From NCBI GenBank assembly GCA_030490835.1, contig CM059972.1, positions 5,052,264-5,116,263 on the forward strand: a stretch of 64,000 bases of DNA, written 5' to 3'. Below the pieces are notes generated by a model. The model worked only from the letters and a program-made list of their open reading frames with translations, searched no databases and was not told the origin of the DNA. Both the position numbers and the translations under genes were made by a program. The stretch's first letter is position 1. Each line of letters begins with the position of its first letter. The DNA is from Annona cherimola. Lineage: Eukaryota; Streptophyta; Magnoliopsida; Magnoliales; Annonaceae. This document shows positions 11,110 through 22,600 of the stretch, piece by piece.

Positions 11110-12050
11110 AGAAAAGAAATGAAAATGGTCTTTTACGCCTGGTCTAAAACTACCCAATTTTAGACCGCCTCACCGTCGTCGGATCTAACAAACGTTGAAA
11201 AGAAAGCGCTGACACCGCAGTTACTGCGGAGGAAAAATTGCGTGTACCTTCCGATTGCCGCATCTGCCACTGTTGCGGTGACTGCCGCAACCGTAATGCC
11301 ATGCTTATTTTGTTCTTTCTGAGACTCATAGTCAGGCTACATCTGACGCAACATCGATGGCCCCCTTAACATTCGCCGGAAGCTAGCTGCCACCGGAGTT
11401 CATCGGAACGTACATGTCGGCCATATGAGAGCTCCACCTTTTCTCTGTCTTTCCTCTCACTGCTGGAATTAGAATTATCTCTCTCCTTTGTCTTTCTTTC
11501 CGCCATCCAGCAAGCTTCTCCTTGCTAATGGGCATAGTTGCTGATCTTTAATCAATTGGATGCTGGCCTGCTAGAATTTTGCAGAAGCTGAAAGAAGTGC
11601 TTGTTGTTTATGATGCATTGATTTCATTGCAGGAGTTGCCATTAAAAAAAAAATTTACATATCTTGCTTACTTGGAGTCGATGGATTCTCGAAAGCCACT
11701 AGTCGAATTTGCAGACAAGTAGCGCTGAAATTAAAGGTGCCAGTTTTTACGGGGACGATTGGAGAAGATGCCAAAGTCTAGAATCTGGAGTTGTGGTCAT
11801 CGAAGGAGAAGACAACCATAGCTGACAACCGGAGAGGCGATCGCATGCGGGAGAGGGAAAGGGGCGTGAGCGAAAGGGAGAACGTGAGAAGACGAAAGGG
11901 GCAGCTGCAACTCTAGCATGTGAATCCAATACCCTCATGGATCCCAAATTCACTCAGACCAGACCGCCTCTACTCAGAGCCACCTTTTAGCCCGGACCAC
12001 CCACCTGGGTTCCATGCCTCTGCTCGAACGCCACTCCATGTCTCCTGGCG
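11110..12050. other. GC-richer relic, possibly captured gene or promoter fragments
   Basis: This stretch is clearly richer in GC than the flanks and has pieces that look like 5' leader or exon DNA (pyrimidine-rich 'ctctctcctttgtctttctttccgcc' region near 11.48-11.51 kb). No frame stays open across it and no domain is recognisable. The edges carry GGTCTAAAA (left) and CTTTTAGCCCGGACC (right), which might be remnants of terminal repeats, so a transposon carrying host fragments is one possibility. Confidence 0.3.
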
Positions 12051-12245
12051 GGGGTGTTTGATTTGACGTAAAATTGAGAGAATTTTGTGCGTTTATTACT
12101 TTGAACGTAAAATTTTTAGCGGAAAAGTTTCGTGAGTAATAATAAAGTTAAAATATATATGTGAAGAAGTAATTTAAAAATAAGTTATTTGTAAAGAGTG
12201 AAAACTTTTAAATTAAAAAATTTTACCGGTAAACAAACATGCCGC
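12051..12245. mobile_element. Tourist-like MITE relic, short
   Basis: Begins GGGGGTGTTTGATTTGACG and ends with a 'aaacaaacatgcc' context, with internal words (AATAAAGTTAAAAT, GTGAAGAAGTAA, AGTGAAAACTTTTAAATT) that match the Tourist-like MITE family. Internally deleted relative to the 265-bp copy at 14.5 kb. Confidence 0.45.
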
Positions 12246-12424
12246 ACTTGAATATTTATATGCTAATATGCTAAAAATGATTGTAATTTAGATGTAATTA
12301 TTGAAAAGTATAATAGTAAGTGGTTAAATTTTTTTTTAAAATAAAAGTAGGTGGTTAAGATTTTAACCATAAAAAAAACATGTACGGAAGAGTAAGAAAG
12401 TTGTTATGAGCATGATAGACATGG

Positions 12425-12775
12425 GGTCTTATGACCCATCCGGTCCCTAGTGGTTGTACTAGGGACTGCAATAAAAAAGAGAGTGAAAAAAACATAGTTG
12501 TCATTGCAGATCATGACAGTGTGGTAACTGGGACGACTAATTTTTCAGGCAACCTCCTTTGAAAATCACCTCATGAATTGAGAGGTATTTTGCCATTTAG
12601 TCCCCTTGTATGGGGGGGGGAGTTTAAATTTTCCTTCCTCAGAGGGGGTTTATAGAACTTTCCTTGTATAAGGGTGTACCTAGGTAAAGTTTTCTTTCAA
12701 GGTGTGAGGGGTGTGAATGTACTCCATCGTAGAATTAAGATGTCATATTGTATTGTATGTAGAATAACAAAGAAG
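12425..12775 (+). mobile_element. SINE-related 3' fragment
   Basis: The 3' portion (GTGTGAGGGGTGTGAATGTA, then a 'tcatattgtattgtatgtaga' ending) resembles the complement of the SINE at 27709-27986 in order and sequence, including preceding 'tttccttcc' and 'tttatagaactttcc' stretches. The 5' tRNA-like head is not recognisable. A G-run lies at about 12614-12622. Confidence 0.45.
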
Positions 12776-13779
12776 AGTGAGAAAGTTATTTCCGGACATG
12801 ATTTGCAGCAATTCATAAATTGTCATTCTGTGACAATCTATGACAGTTCTAATTCACACTCTTTGTTTTCCTACTTTCCTTTTTTTTTTTTTTTACCTCA
12901 AAACAAATTATCCTGTAAGAAAAGCTGAAAACAAAAATAATTTATGCTTGTCGCAAAGTTGTGATGAGCATGGGAGATGGGATAGGATGGAACAAAATCT
13001 TCTATCTCAAAAATATTTTAATCATTTCCAAAAATAATTATAAAACTATTTTTCTTAATTTTCATACACTTTTTTCTAATTCATATACAAATTTTTTTAT
13101 TATTTGTATATAATAATATTTTTTCCGTCTTATATCTTATTTTGAGCCATAGAGCAAGCAAAGATGAGATAGTAACTATTATGAAAGAATGGGATACATT
13201 TACCGTTAAGGCTAACGAGAGGAATTTAGTTGATAAGCAGGGTAGCTTAATATACTTTTTAATCAAATTATGAAGTAAAAAATAATCATACAAATAAAAA
13301 TGGATTACAGTAATTATAAATTGAATAAAAAATAATTACTTTTAAGAATGTGCATGCTCATTATGAATAGTTAAATGTACGCTGCATATTTTTTATTGTT
13401 CTAGTTGAAATCTTTACTTACAATGTTACACATTTTTTATTCTCGTATTGCATATCAAGCCCATAAAACTTTACACATTATTTTATAACAACATACATTA
13501 CAGAAGAGAATACCAAAGCTTATCACATGTACACGGGATGAAACGTCAACAAAGGGTGGAGCAAGGATCAAACCCTAATAAGGAGTTTGCTAGTTGCTAC
13601 CAAACTTTCCTGACCAACTAAGCATGAATCCATAGTTACGCGGCATTTTGAGATAAGAGATGATTTCTAACATATTTTGCAAATGAATTCTAAGTTATTG
13701 CATGTGACGTCTATGAGATAAACTTTGCTCGAATTTTTTTTAAAATTTATGATATAATTTTTTATGTTTCAAATATGGA

Positions 13780-14075
13780 AAGTGATACAATACACTCATG
13801 TATATTGAAACTTTAATGCATTCGGGTGCAAAATTTGTTTTTTTAATTTTTTTTATAAAAATGTTACTATATGTTTATTTAATATACAAAGCAAGTTTTG
13901 CCATTTTTGAAGATGTTAATATTCATTATTTTAAAAATAAAAAATATATACATCTTAAAAAATAGTAAAACTTGATTTATAGATTAAATACATATTGATT
14001 AATAGTTTTTTAAAAAATCAAAAAATTATAAAATGAGTTTTGCACCCAAGCGCACTGAGTGCATTGAAACACTTC
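13780..14075. mobile_element. Mutator-like MITE, diverged
   Basis: Outer words (ATACACTCATGTATATTG, TTAATGCATTCGGGTGC on the left; GCACCCAAGCGCACTGAGTG on the right) and an AT-rich core with 'aaaatgttactatatg' and 'agattaaatacatattgattaat' place it with the family at 15206-15477 and 31772-32066. Ends are decayed and the target duplication is not clear. Confidence 0.5.
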
Positions 14076-14510
14076 AATTTTTTTTTTTACGAATAAATAC
14101 TTTCCTTTAAATACAATATTTTTCATTTTTAATACACACCATTACATTTTCATTTGCTTTTTCATCTCTTTCCCATACCATTTAAGCCTCTTGAATTATT
14201 CGAACAGTCATATCTATTTTCAAACAATGACCATAATCTCGAGGATAAATTAACAATAAAAAAAATTATTACTTAAAGGTACATCACAACCATGTTACGT
14301 TTTTGTGAATATTTATTTGATGGGGCTTGTTTAAACAAAGATTCATAGAAAATAAATCATACCTGAAGTATTAAATATGGTAAAAAATTTCAATTCAAAT
14401 TAATTTCATATAAAAAGATAGTTAATAATCTTTAATAATTTATGATTTAACTGGATGCAAGGATTATGTAGTTATGGCCTAATATGAATCGACCGAGGGG
14501 TGCAATCTTA

Positions 14511-14775
14511 GGGTGTGTTTGGGAATGGATAAAACTTTTGATGAAAAGTTGTCAAATGATGTGATACGATAGGAGTGATGATGAAGAATAAATAGGATAA
14601 AGTTGAAATAGATAAGTTTGTTGTGTTGGTAGTTGTGTAGAAATGATTGAAAAGTAGGGTAGTTGTATAGAAAAATGTGAAAAAATGATTAAAAAATATG
14701 GTAGTTGTGGAGAGTGAAAAGTTTTAGATTGAAAAATTTTAACTTGACAACTTTTTGTTGCTAACAAACACACCC
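14511..14775. mobile_element. Tourist-like MITE (PIF/Harbinger type), well preserved
   Basis: Terminal inverted repeats GGGTGTGTTTGGGAA and TAACAAACACACCC are bounded by TTA on each side (14508-14510 and 14776-14778), the 3-bp target duplication typical of PIF/Harbinger Tourist-like MITEs. Length is 265 bp. The purine-rich interior (ATGATGTGATACGATAGGAG, GTAGGGTAGTTGTATAGAAA) identifies further copies at 5.57, 17.1, 17.5, 21.6, 32.8, 35.0, 39.7 and 62.7 kb. The short minus-strand open frame inside recurs in the 62.7-kb copy only because the repeat is conserved; it is not a gene. Confidence 0.85.
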
Positions 14776-15205
14776 TTAGTATCCTACTCTACCCACAAAT
14801 TATTTCGTTTCTAGCTTACCCTATTGTATCCACGGAAAAGCTAAGGTTAGTTTGGTTTTAGTTACAAATTGGTCACTTATTTAATTAACATCAATACTAT
14901 CTTATCAAAATAATATCAAACAAATATAAAAAGAAAAAATAGATACTCCAAATCTATAATTATTAAATCATGAAAAATATATAGAATCTGAAATGCAACT
15001 AAAAAAATAAATGCAGTTGCTAAATAATAAAAATAATATTTAAAAAAGAAATTTAAATTACTAAAATAACGCCTTAAGTATTTAAAATGGTTTAAAAACT
15101 TAATAGCAAATCAATGTTGATCATGAAGGAGCAAATGAAGAAAAATGTATTAGATAGAGAGCTATAAAAAAAACAAAGATTGGTTCTGCTTCTATGAATT
15201 TTTTT

Positions 15206-15477
15206 GGAGCCCCATCGTATGCTCCCGAGAGACGGGAGCATACATCCATTTTTTTTATTTTTTTTTATTTTTTTATAAAACTATTAATATAAGTGTATTT
15301 AACATCTTTATAAATTTTTACTATTTTTGAAGTATTTTAGATATATATTTTTTATTTATGAAAATCAGTGGCATTTTAGGTAATTGTTAATTACACTTAT
15401 ATTAACAGTTTTATAAAAAAAATTTTAAAAAAATTAAAAAATAGGTGTATGCGCTCGGGAGCATACGATGGGGTTCC
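15206..15477. mobile_element. Mutator-like MITE with GGAGCCCCATCG ends
   Basis: Terminal inverted repeats of about 24 bp: GGAGCCCCATCGTATGCTCC on the left and GGAGCATACGATGGGGTTCC on the right. Just inside the left end is a second inverted pair (TATGCTCCCGAGAGACGGGAGCATA region). The flanks are 'aattttttt' and 'aaatttttt', compatible with a 9-bp duplication, although the T-run makes this ambiguous. The AT-rich core matches 31772-32066, where a clear 9-bp duplication is seen. Confidence 0.68.
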
Positions 15478-15489
15478 AAATTTTTTTCT

Positions 15490-15990
15490 ATGTAACCTCT
15501 TTTATTTTTAAAATCTTAATATTTGATAAAAATCAAAAAATCATTTCATTCATTATATTTATCATAAATTATTATTATTATTTTTAATTTCATTGTATAT
15601 GGATCCCATCGATAAATGTATAAAATCAACGTAATAAAATATTTCAATGCTAAAGTATGAAATTGAAAGTGGTTTTTTCAACATCTAAACCATATAAAAT
15701 ATCAATACTATGTGGATAAATAATTCTATTAAATATTATTATATTCTAATATATGTGTGAATGGATATAAGTATTTTTTATAATTTACACATGAATACAT
15801 ATATTTTTGACCAAATATGGCCCATGCACATACTTGATTTAGATGAAACTTAGTTTCCTGGATAAAGAAGTGATTTTTAAATATAATGAATGGATTAAAT
15901 TTTCCATCAATGATCAATATCTTAAAATTTGAGGAGTTACATAAGACCGCTTTTATAGAACTTAGTTACATAGAAGTAGAATCATATATA
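15490..15990. mobile_element. MITE relic, family of 1.18 and 30.8 kb elements
   Basis: Contains the family core (GGATCCCATCGATAAATG, CAACGTAATAAAATATTTCA) and ends in TATGTAACCTC on the left and GAGGAGTTACATA on the right, forming an inverted pair. Non-coding. Confidence 0.5.
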
Positions 15991-17135
15991 TATATATTGG
16001 TCTCAGTATATATGTTAACTTAGCAAATCAAGATATACAATAATTATACTTGCTGTTGACATGTTGAAGCTTCATTGCCATCTAAAGAAAATAAAAAGCC
16101 AAAAATATGAAATTAAAAATGAATTGGTAAGATCAAAGCTAGCCTACATATCAATATAAAAAATCTAAAAATAAAAAATGGATCTTTATTTGTTCGTACT
16201 TCAAAAGAAATTACCATTAGATGGAATAAAAGTAATGTGATTAATAATAAAAATGTGAAAATAATAATTAAAATTATAAGTAACATTGAGAAAAACAAAA
16301 TTATCAATCAGTTAATATAAAACTGCTAGAAAAGTAAGCGAACAACTTCATGATTGCTTTTCATAGTTACGAAATCAAAGCATAAATATTTTTTATTGTA
16401 TTTTGAAATAATAAAGTCATAAAATAATGGAACGGACAGTTAGGATGGAATAATCATGGAATGAAATCTCCGTTTTTCAAAAACGCTTTTTCCGTTCCTA
16501 AAAATAACAATCTACTTTTTTAATTTATAATACAAATTTTCTCAATTTCAATACAGCTTTTACTATTCTCAATATACTTTCATCCCAAAATTTCATCTCA
16601 ATTTTATCACATTCTCATCCCATACAGGTACCAGGTTCATATAAGGTAAGTTCATATCAATATTCAACCCTATGTTATCATAACATTACACAAAATTTCT
16701 GTATGTGTATTGTACAGTACATCCAGAAATCAAATAACTCAAGTAACTAAATATTCACCCTTACATCATTTTAATTTTACTGTTAAAAGGTTTTAAACAA
16801 ATGATCTTTGATTTCTAAATTAAACAAAAGACGGTACAATTTATAATCGAATTATCTATCTCTATGCATGGTGCTTACATTTTACTCTATATTTCTAAGT
16901 ATGGCTCAAATTCTTTCTTGGAAGCATTAAATTGGAGGCTAAAACACAAAGTATTCACTTTCTGCTGGGCTCTACCGATTAAGGGTAGGCGTGCACTCAA
17001 CGCGTGGAGCGATTTACGCATGCGTGCGGAGATGCGTTTCTGCCAAGGGATCTTTTTACCGAACTAATCCTCTAAGTTTGTTAAATAGCAGATTCACCCT
17101 TCAGCATTTGAATAATAGCAAAATTAATTCTCGAA
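15991..17135. other. Intergenic DNA left of the duplication, no gene seen
   Basis: AT-rich sequence with a dinucleotide run near 15.99 kb and no supported gene. At 16.43-16.63 kb words such as 'gaaatctccgtttttc' and 'ctcatcccata' resemble sequence near 13.0 kb, so an unrecognised repeat is likely. A GC-richer patch at about 16.97-17.06 kb has a short open frame without recognisable features. Confidence 0.5.
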
Positions 17136-17411
17136 GGGTGTGTTTGGCATTTTTATAAGATTGTTAACCTAAAACTTTTCACTTTTTATAACTATTTTAT
17201 TTTTAGCCATTTATTCACATATTTCTATTCAAGTATCATATTTTTTAATCATTTCTTCATAACTATTTACACAATTATCCTATATTTTTTAATTTCATTA
17301 ACTTTACTCTTCATCATTACTCTTATCATATCATATTGTATCAATTTTTCATTTAAAAAAATCTATACTAAAAACTTTTTATTTAAAATTTTTACCAAAT
17401 GACAATCCCAC
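17136..17411. mobile_element. Tourist-like MITE, reverse orientation
   Basis: Starts GGGTGTGTTTGGCATT and ends in CAAATGACAATCCCACTC before TTA. The interior is the pyrimidine-rich complement of the 14.5-kb copy (CATATTTCTATTCAAG, TCATTACTCTTATCATATCA). It directly abuts the left edge of duplication unit A. Confidence 0.6.
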
Positions 17412-17455
17412 TCTTAAGTCTAATTTCATTGCAAATCAAACATATTATTTTTAAA

Positions 17456-17775
17456 TTTACGGTATGTTTTGAAAATTATGAAACTTCTAAATAAAAATTT
17501 TTTAGTATAAAAGTTCTTTGATTGAAAGAAAATGATGTTATGATTAAGGTAATGATGAGGAGTAAAAAGAACAAAGTTAAAATAGATAAGTTTAATTATA
17601 TAGGTAGTTGTGTAAAATGATTAAAAATTAAGATAACTATATAGAAAGATACGAAAATTATTAAAAAATAAGGTAGCCGTGAAGATTAAAAAATTTTAAA
17701 TTAAAATATTTTTAGTTGAAAAGTTTTTTCTGAACGGTTATTTGAAAAGTTTTGATGATAAACCAACACGCATTT
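17456..17775. mobile_element. Tourist-like MITE, unit A copy
   Basis: Interior words AAATGATGTTATGATTAAGG, AAGTTAAAATAGATAAGTTT and the right end AAACCAACACGCATTTA belong to the Tourist-like family. The same element sits at 34953-35245 at the matching place in unit B, so it predates the duplication. Confidence 0.55.
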
Positions 17776-18115
17776 AATATTATACCTTTATCGCTTTTAC
17801 TATTGTGAGAAAAGAGAATATCAAAATAGAAAATGATTGAAGAGGAGATAAAAAAGAGGTTGCCAACATAGGCCAAATGAGTTCTATTCAAATGAAAGAA
17901 ATATGAAGAAATAAATTTCTACACTTTAATTAGTGTCTTAGGTTTTAGACATTAAGTTTCTAATCCATGTCTTAAAATCTCAAAATTGCAACAACGTTCA
18001 TGAGTTGCCGCTTCTACAATAGAGGTGTAATCACCGGTCAATACGTTAACCAGTATATCCAACCAACATTTTAACAAAAAAAAAAAAAACATGTTACTAT
18101 TGAGGGTTGTGATCT

Positions 18116-18370
18116 TCTCAGATCGGTCTGAGATGGGTCTCAAATGCTCCTATCTCAGACTAATTTGAAATGCAATTTTTAAAATATTTCTTTGGAAATT
18201 TTTTAACAAAGTTGTAATTGTAGGTATATATTATCTATAAATTAAGTTTTTTCATTTTTGAATATGTGTATATATTTATCTTGTATTTTTAAATATAGAG
18301 ACAATATTATCATTTTATACAGTAGAGTGGCGTATATATTTATTTTGCATTTTTAAACACAAAGGTAAGT
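18116..18370. repeat. Foldback-related repeat upstream of GH51 copy A
   Basis: Begins TCTTCTCAGATCGGTCTGAG and continues with 'cattttgaatatgtgtatatatttat', resembling one arm of the foldback element at 482-888. It lies about 80-330 bp upstream of the putative TATA box, so it may form part of the promoter. Its counterpart in unit B (35575-36010) extends further. Confidence 0.45.
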
Positions 18371-18444
18371 TAGAATTTCTATCCAATTGGATCCTGTTAA
18401 GCTACGCACCAAGCCATCGGTGGCGTAGGTTAGAATTCTGCCTT

Positions 18445-18490
18445 AGGCGGAAATAAATAACGGAAAACGCCCAGCTCCTCCCACTCTCCC
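18445..18490 (+). promoter_or_regulatory. Putative core promoter of GH51 copy A
   Basis: AAATAAATAA (18451-18460) is a TATA-like box, followed by a pyrimidine-rich initiation zone (CCCAGCTCCTCCCACTCTCC). The same arrangement is conserved in unit B. The transcription start is inferred to lie near 18485; it is not shown directly. Confidence 0.5.
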
Positions 18491-18585
18491 GCCTATCTGC
18501 TTCTCTCACTGCCTGCGCCGCGCACACTCCCAAAATTCTATTAAATTCCTCAAGAGATCCCATTATTTTTTCCTTTTCGTTCGAG
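18485..18585 (+). other. Untranslated exon 1 of GH51 copy A
   Basis: The stretch ends in TTTCGTTCGAG at a GTAATTTCG donor (18586) that is identical in copy B. Its acceptor is the CTGCAG at 19618-19623, giving a leader intron of 18586-19623. The start of the exon is inferred from the TATA position. No ATG of the main frame lies in it. Confidence 0.6.
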
Positions 18586-19623
18586 GTAATTTCGATGTCT
18601 CTATTTCCGCCCTCAGTCCTCGAATCAGTTTGAAATCATTGTCTTACCGTCCCTTCTTCCAACCGAAATCGATGGAATTCTGATATTCTTTTTTCGAATT
18701 TTCTATTCGTTCAATATAGTTTCGGATATTTTCTGCTTCTGTTCCTCGATTTTTAACGAATGGAAATGGTTTTCCTGATCTACGGTTTTTGGTGCTGGAA
18801 CCTACTTGTTTTTTATTACAACGGAGAGAGAACTAGAGGTGGCTTTTCGTTATCTGCGCCCTGCTCTACCGGATGTCGAAACTGGAAACAAATCTCTTAC
18901 CCAACGTTTAGCTGCAGATGTTTCCAGGCTTCCAGTACCAGCGTTGAAATGGCTGTCCGCTGTAGTATGCGAAGTTCTGTTTCCTGCATTATTCAGAGTT
19001 TCCATACTCCATAGCCGGCTTTTTTTTTTTTTTTCGGGTGTTCTTACCTGCTCTGTTTCTCGGGGGTGGGTACTTGGATTCCGAAATCATCGTCGTGTGG
19101 GGCCCACTGGCGGATAGTCCTGATCGGATGACGTGGCACCGCAGCTACGGTGGAAGCTGACTGGAGAGGATTTGGCACTGGCTCCGCATTTTGCAGGCCG
19201 CCTGCCAGTGAAAAATTCTTCTCATACAAGTGACCCGTACAGGTGGGGCCCACAGACCGTATAATTGTTTGTAAGATGAGTATTGCCATGCACTGTGGGG
19301 CCCATATGGTGAGCAGATGGTGGTATGCTTTTCCCCGCTGCTCCTGTTCTTTGACCCCGAAATACCATCTGTCTTCTCTAATTCACTTTCGTGTTATTTC
19401 TGGACTTGGCTTGCATTTTTTGGATTTTTTGGTGAATTGGTGTTTCTCGGCTTCATTTTCTTGTCACTCATGTAGTTAGTTCCTGGCCCTTGAATCAATG
19501 ATGTATATGTTGGTAGGAGGATGTAATTGGTGTCTGTTGCTGGCTTGCTGCCCTGTTTTTCGTTTCTTGTTCTTTTTCCCCTTCATTTAATCGATATGTG
19601 ATATTTCTATATCTACTCTGCAG
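18586..19623 (+). promoter_or_regulatory. Leader intron of GH51 copy A with GGGCCCA cluster
   Basis: A 1.04-kb intron in the 5' UTR, conserved in unit B. It holds three GTGGGGCCCA motifs (about 19098, 19242, 19295) and an ACGTGGC box (19131-19137). GGGCCCA-type sites are bound by TCP-class factors and ACGTGGC by bZIP factors in plants, so the intron may enhance expression. That role is inference. Several short open frames here are not conserved coding sequence. Confidence 0.5.
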
Positions 19624-19652
19624 TTACGCTAAGGGTGGATGTGGTGAGGAAA

Positions 19653-22600
19653 ATGGGTTGTCGCTTTGGGTCAAATACCATTCTGTTTTGTGCTTCTCTT
19701 GCACTTTGGGCTTTGTGTCAGCACTTTGTTTATGGAGTAGGTGTAGACCAGGCTGCAACACTACTTGTAGATGCTTCGGGGAACTATTCGCGGCCAATGC
19801 CTGATGCATTTTTTGGCATATTTTTTGAGGTGAAATCTACTTCTATATAGCAAGTTTTTGTCAATTTCCATAGGAGGTGATGCTTCTGTATTGTTTTATT
19901 GCGAGTGGCATCATTTCTAGACTCCTTTTCTCATCCTCGTAGAAGAACGTCATTAATTGCTTATGATAACTCTTGGAACTTTGAAAGAAGAGTGTTTTTG
20001 GCAGCTGAAGGACCTTCCTGGTTTCCTTTTATCTTTATTACAATTTGTCTGTTTTTTGTTATTGTACTACTGTAGAGTAGATAGTTGCATATGAAACAAA
20101 CTATCATAGGTTAAATCGCACCACATTGTTGCAGGAGATTAACCACGCTGGTGCTGGTGGAATATGGGCTGAACTTGTAAGCAACAGAGGTAATTTTGAA
20201 TTCTTGAAATATGACATGCAGAATGGTCCAGATCCCAGATTCCCTGGGTAAATTGGACAAATGCATTCTGCACCAAACAGCTAAATCAATCCCCCTCTCA
20301 GGATGAATTTTAGATTATGCAGTAGCTTAATTCCTATTGCCTTTGGTCTATAGACTGATGCACATATGCAAATTGGTATTCAGGTTTTGAAGCTGGGGGC
20401 CCTAACACACCATCAAACATTGATCCTTGGTCTATAATTGGAAATGATTCTCTCATCATAGTATCAACTGACCGCTCTTCACCATTTGCTCGTAACAACG
20501 TGGCACTTCGAATGGATGCCCTATGCGACAAGACAGGCTCAAATATCTGTCCACCTAGTGGAGTTGGAATTTATAATCCTGGGTACTGGGGCATGGTATG
20601 ACATGATGAGTATTCTATAGAAAAATGATTATACTTTATTTCAGCAGAATGACAAAGGTGGTTATTTTGAGTCTTCATTTTCTGAATTGTATTATACCAT
20701 GAGATAATACTGTCACTTCGTGCATGCAAAAATTTTCATAAATATTCATCGGAGATCTATGACACAAGTGTTATAATAGATGGGTCTTGGCCTTTATTGG
20801 TCTCAGAGTGAAGAATGCCAGAATGCAATTGCATCTTGCAGATGAATTTTTACACCCATTTTGGGTTACACCCTCATAGAATCTTGAGAAAGACTGCTTT
20901 GTCATTTCTGCATTTTAGCATTTCCCTACATCAGGAGCATTCTTATTGAATTTGGATTTTTTTAGTTAATTTTCTTTGGATATACATTAGTTTTCATCCA
21001 TTCTGTTATCTGCCAGAACATTGAACAGGGGAAGAAGTATAAGGTAGTTCTGCATGTCCGGTCAACTGCCTATGTGAGTTTGTCCATTTCTCTCACAAGC
21101 TCCAATGGATCACAAGAACTAGCCACCGGATATATCACGTGAGTATGCATTTTGGATTTGTATTACGATCATCCTAATTGTGGTCCTTTCTTGGACATTT
21201 GTCTTTAGCTCCAAGAATCCTGTGTAGCCTTGGAGATTGGATAACCCTTGTTGAGTTCTTTAGTAAGATGGCCAGTTGGCATTGTCCCTTGTCTAACCTG
21301 AGTTGTATTGGTTGCTGGTGTTATTTGGATGTCATTGTCATCAAGGACTTATACTGAGTAATTGGAGTTAAGGTACATGGATCCCAATAAGCCATTCAGA
21401 TATATTGTGGTCATTTAATGTAGAGACGTGAGAATTCAGGATGGGAGTTATAGCAAAGTCGAACACTGGATGCCAGTATGTCTGATCCTTTTGTCATCTG
21501 TGCTTTGGACTGACAATCAGAATGCAGAACCTTCATTGGCATCATGAAATTGTTTATTACGTCATCACCATCATCCGTGTTGATACTGGAAATAGACTAT
21601 CATGGAGCTTGAAGTTTTCAGTTTAGGGTGTATTTCACTACACTTAAAATTTTCAAATCAAAACTTCCATTCTCAATGACTGTCTTATTTTTAAAATTTT
21701 CTTCACATCCTCCTACACAACTGCCCTACTTTTCAATCATTTTACACAATTGCTCATACAACTAACTTATTTATTTTAACTTCATTCTCTTTACTCCTCA
21801 TCATTACCCCTATCATATAACATCGTTTTCTTCCATTTCAAAAACTTTTATACCTAAAACTTTTCTTTCAAAAGTTTTATCACTTCTCAAACACACCCTT
21901 AATTTATTCTAACTCAAGGCCGTAAATGAGGCAAGGGGAAGTCCTAGAAGGACCTGGATGGAGATTATTGATAAGAAATGTGTGTATGTGGTCTAATACA
22001 AGATTTGGCCTGTGACAGAGCAGAAAAAGCTTGAGGTTCATTCAACTTGCTTCAATTAGTTGGGATAAAGTAGGAGAAAATTTGAAATCAGATACATAAT
22101 AAAAATTCTGAGTTTATTCTAATTATATTCTTCTGGCAGAGCTGCTGCATCAGACATTTCAAATTGGACAAGGATGGATCTTCTTTTAGAAGCGAAACAG
22201 ACGGATCATAATGCAAGACTCCAAATAACTACCACTAACAAAGGAACTATTTGGCTTGACCAAGTGTCCGCCATGCCTGTGGATACATTCAAGGTATTCT
22301 TTCTAAATTCCACAATTTTGATTTACTGACAACCCTGAATCATGTGAATGAATTAATGCAGCTTCTATAAATTCATCTGCTAAAATTTGGAGGATCTTAT
22401 CCGGAATGACTATAAATTACTCTCATGGACCTTGGGCAGTATTATTAAGCCAGGGTTTCCCCTGTACAACTGAAATTCACTTATGCTTTCCATAAGCCAA
22501 AGATTATATGATTCCTAGTTCTTGGAAATTTTCTTTTTTCGACAGGGGCATGGTTTCAGAAATGAGCTTGTTTCCATGCTCACAGATCTAAAACCTCAGT

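Noticed and set aside
18760..19479. Protein-coding exon in the leader of GH51 copy A
   Set aside because: Several open frames overlap here, but the matching region of copy B does not keep the same frames, and the donor and acceptor at 18585 and 19624 mark this as an intron.
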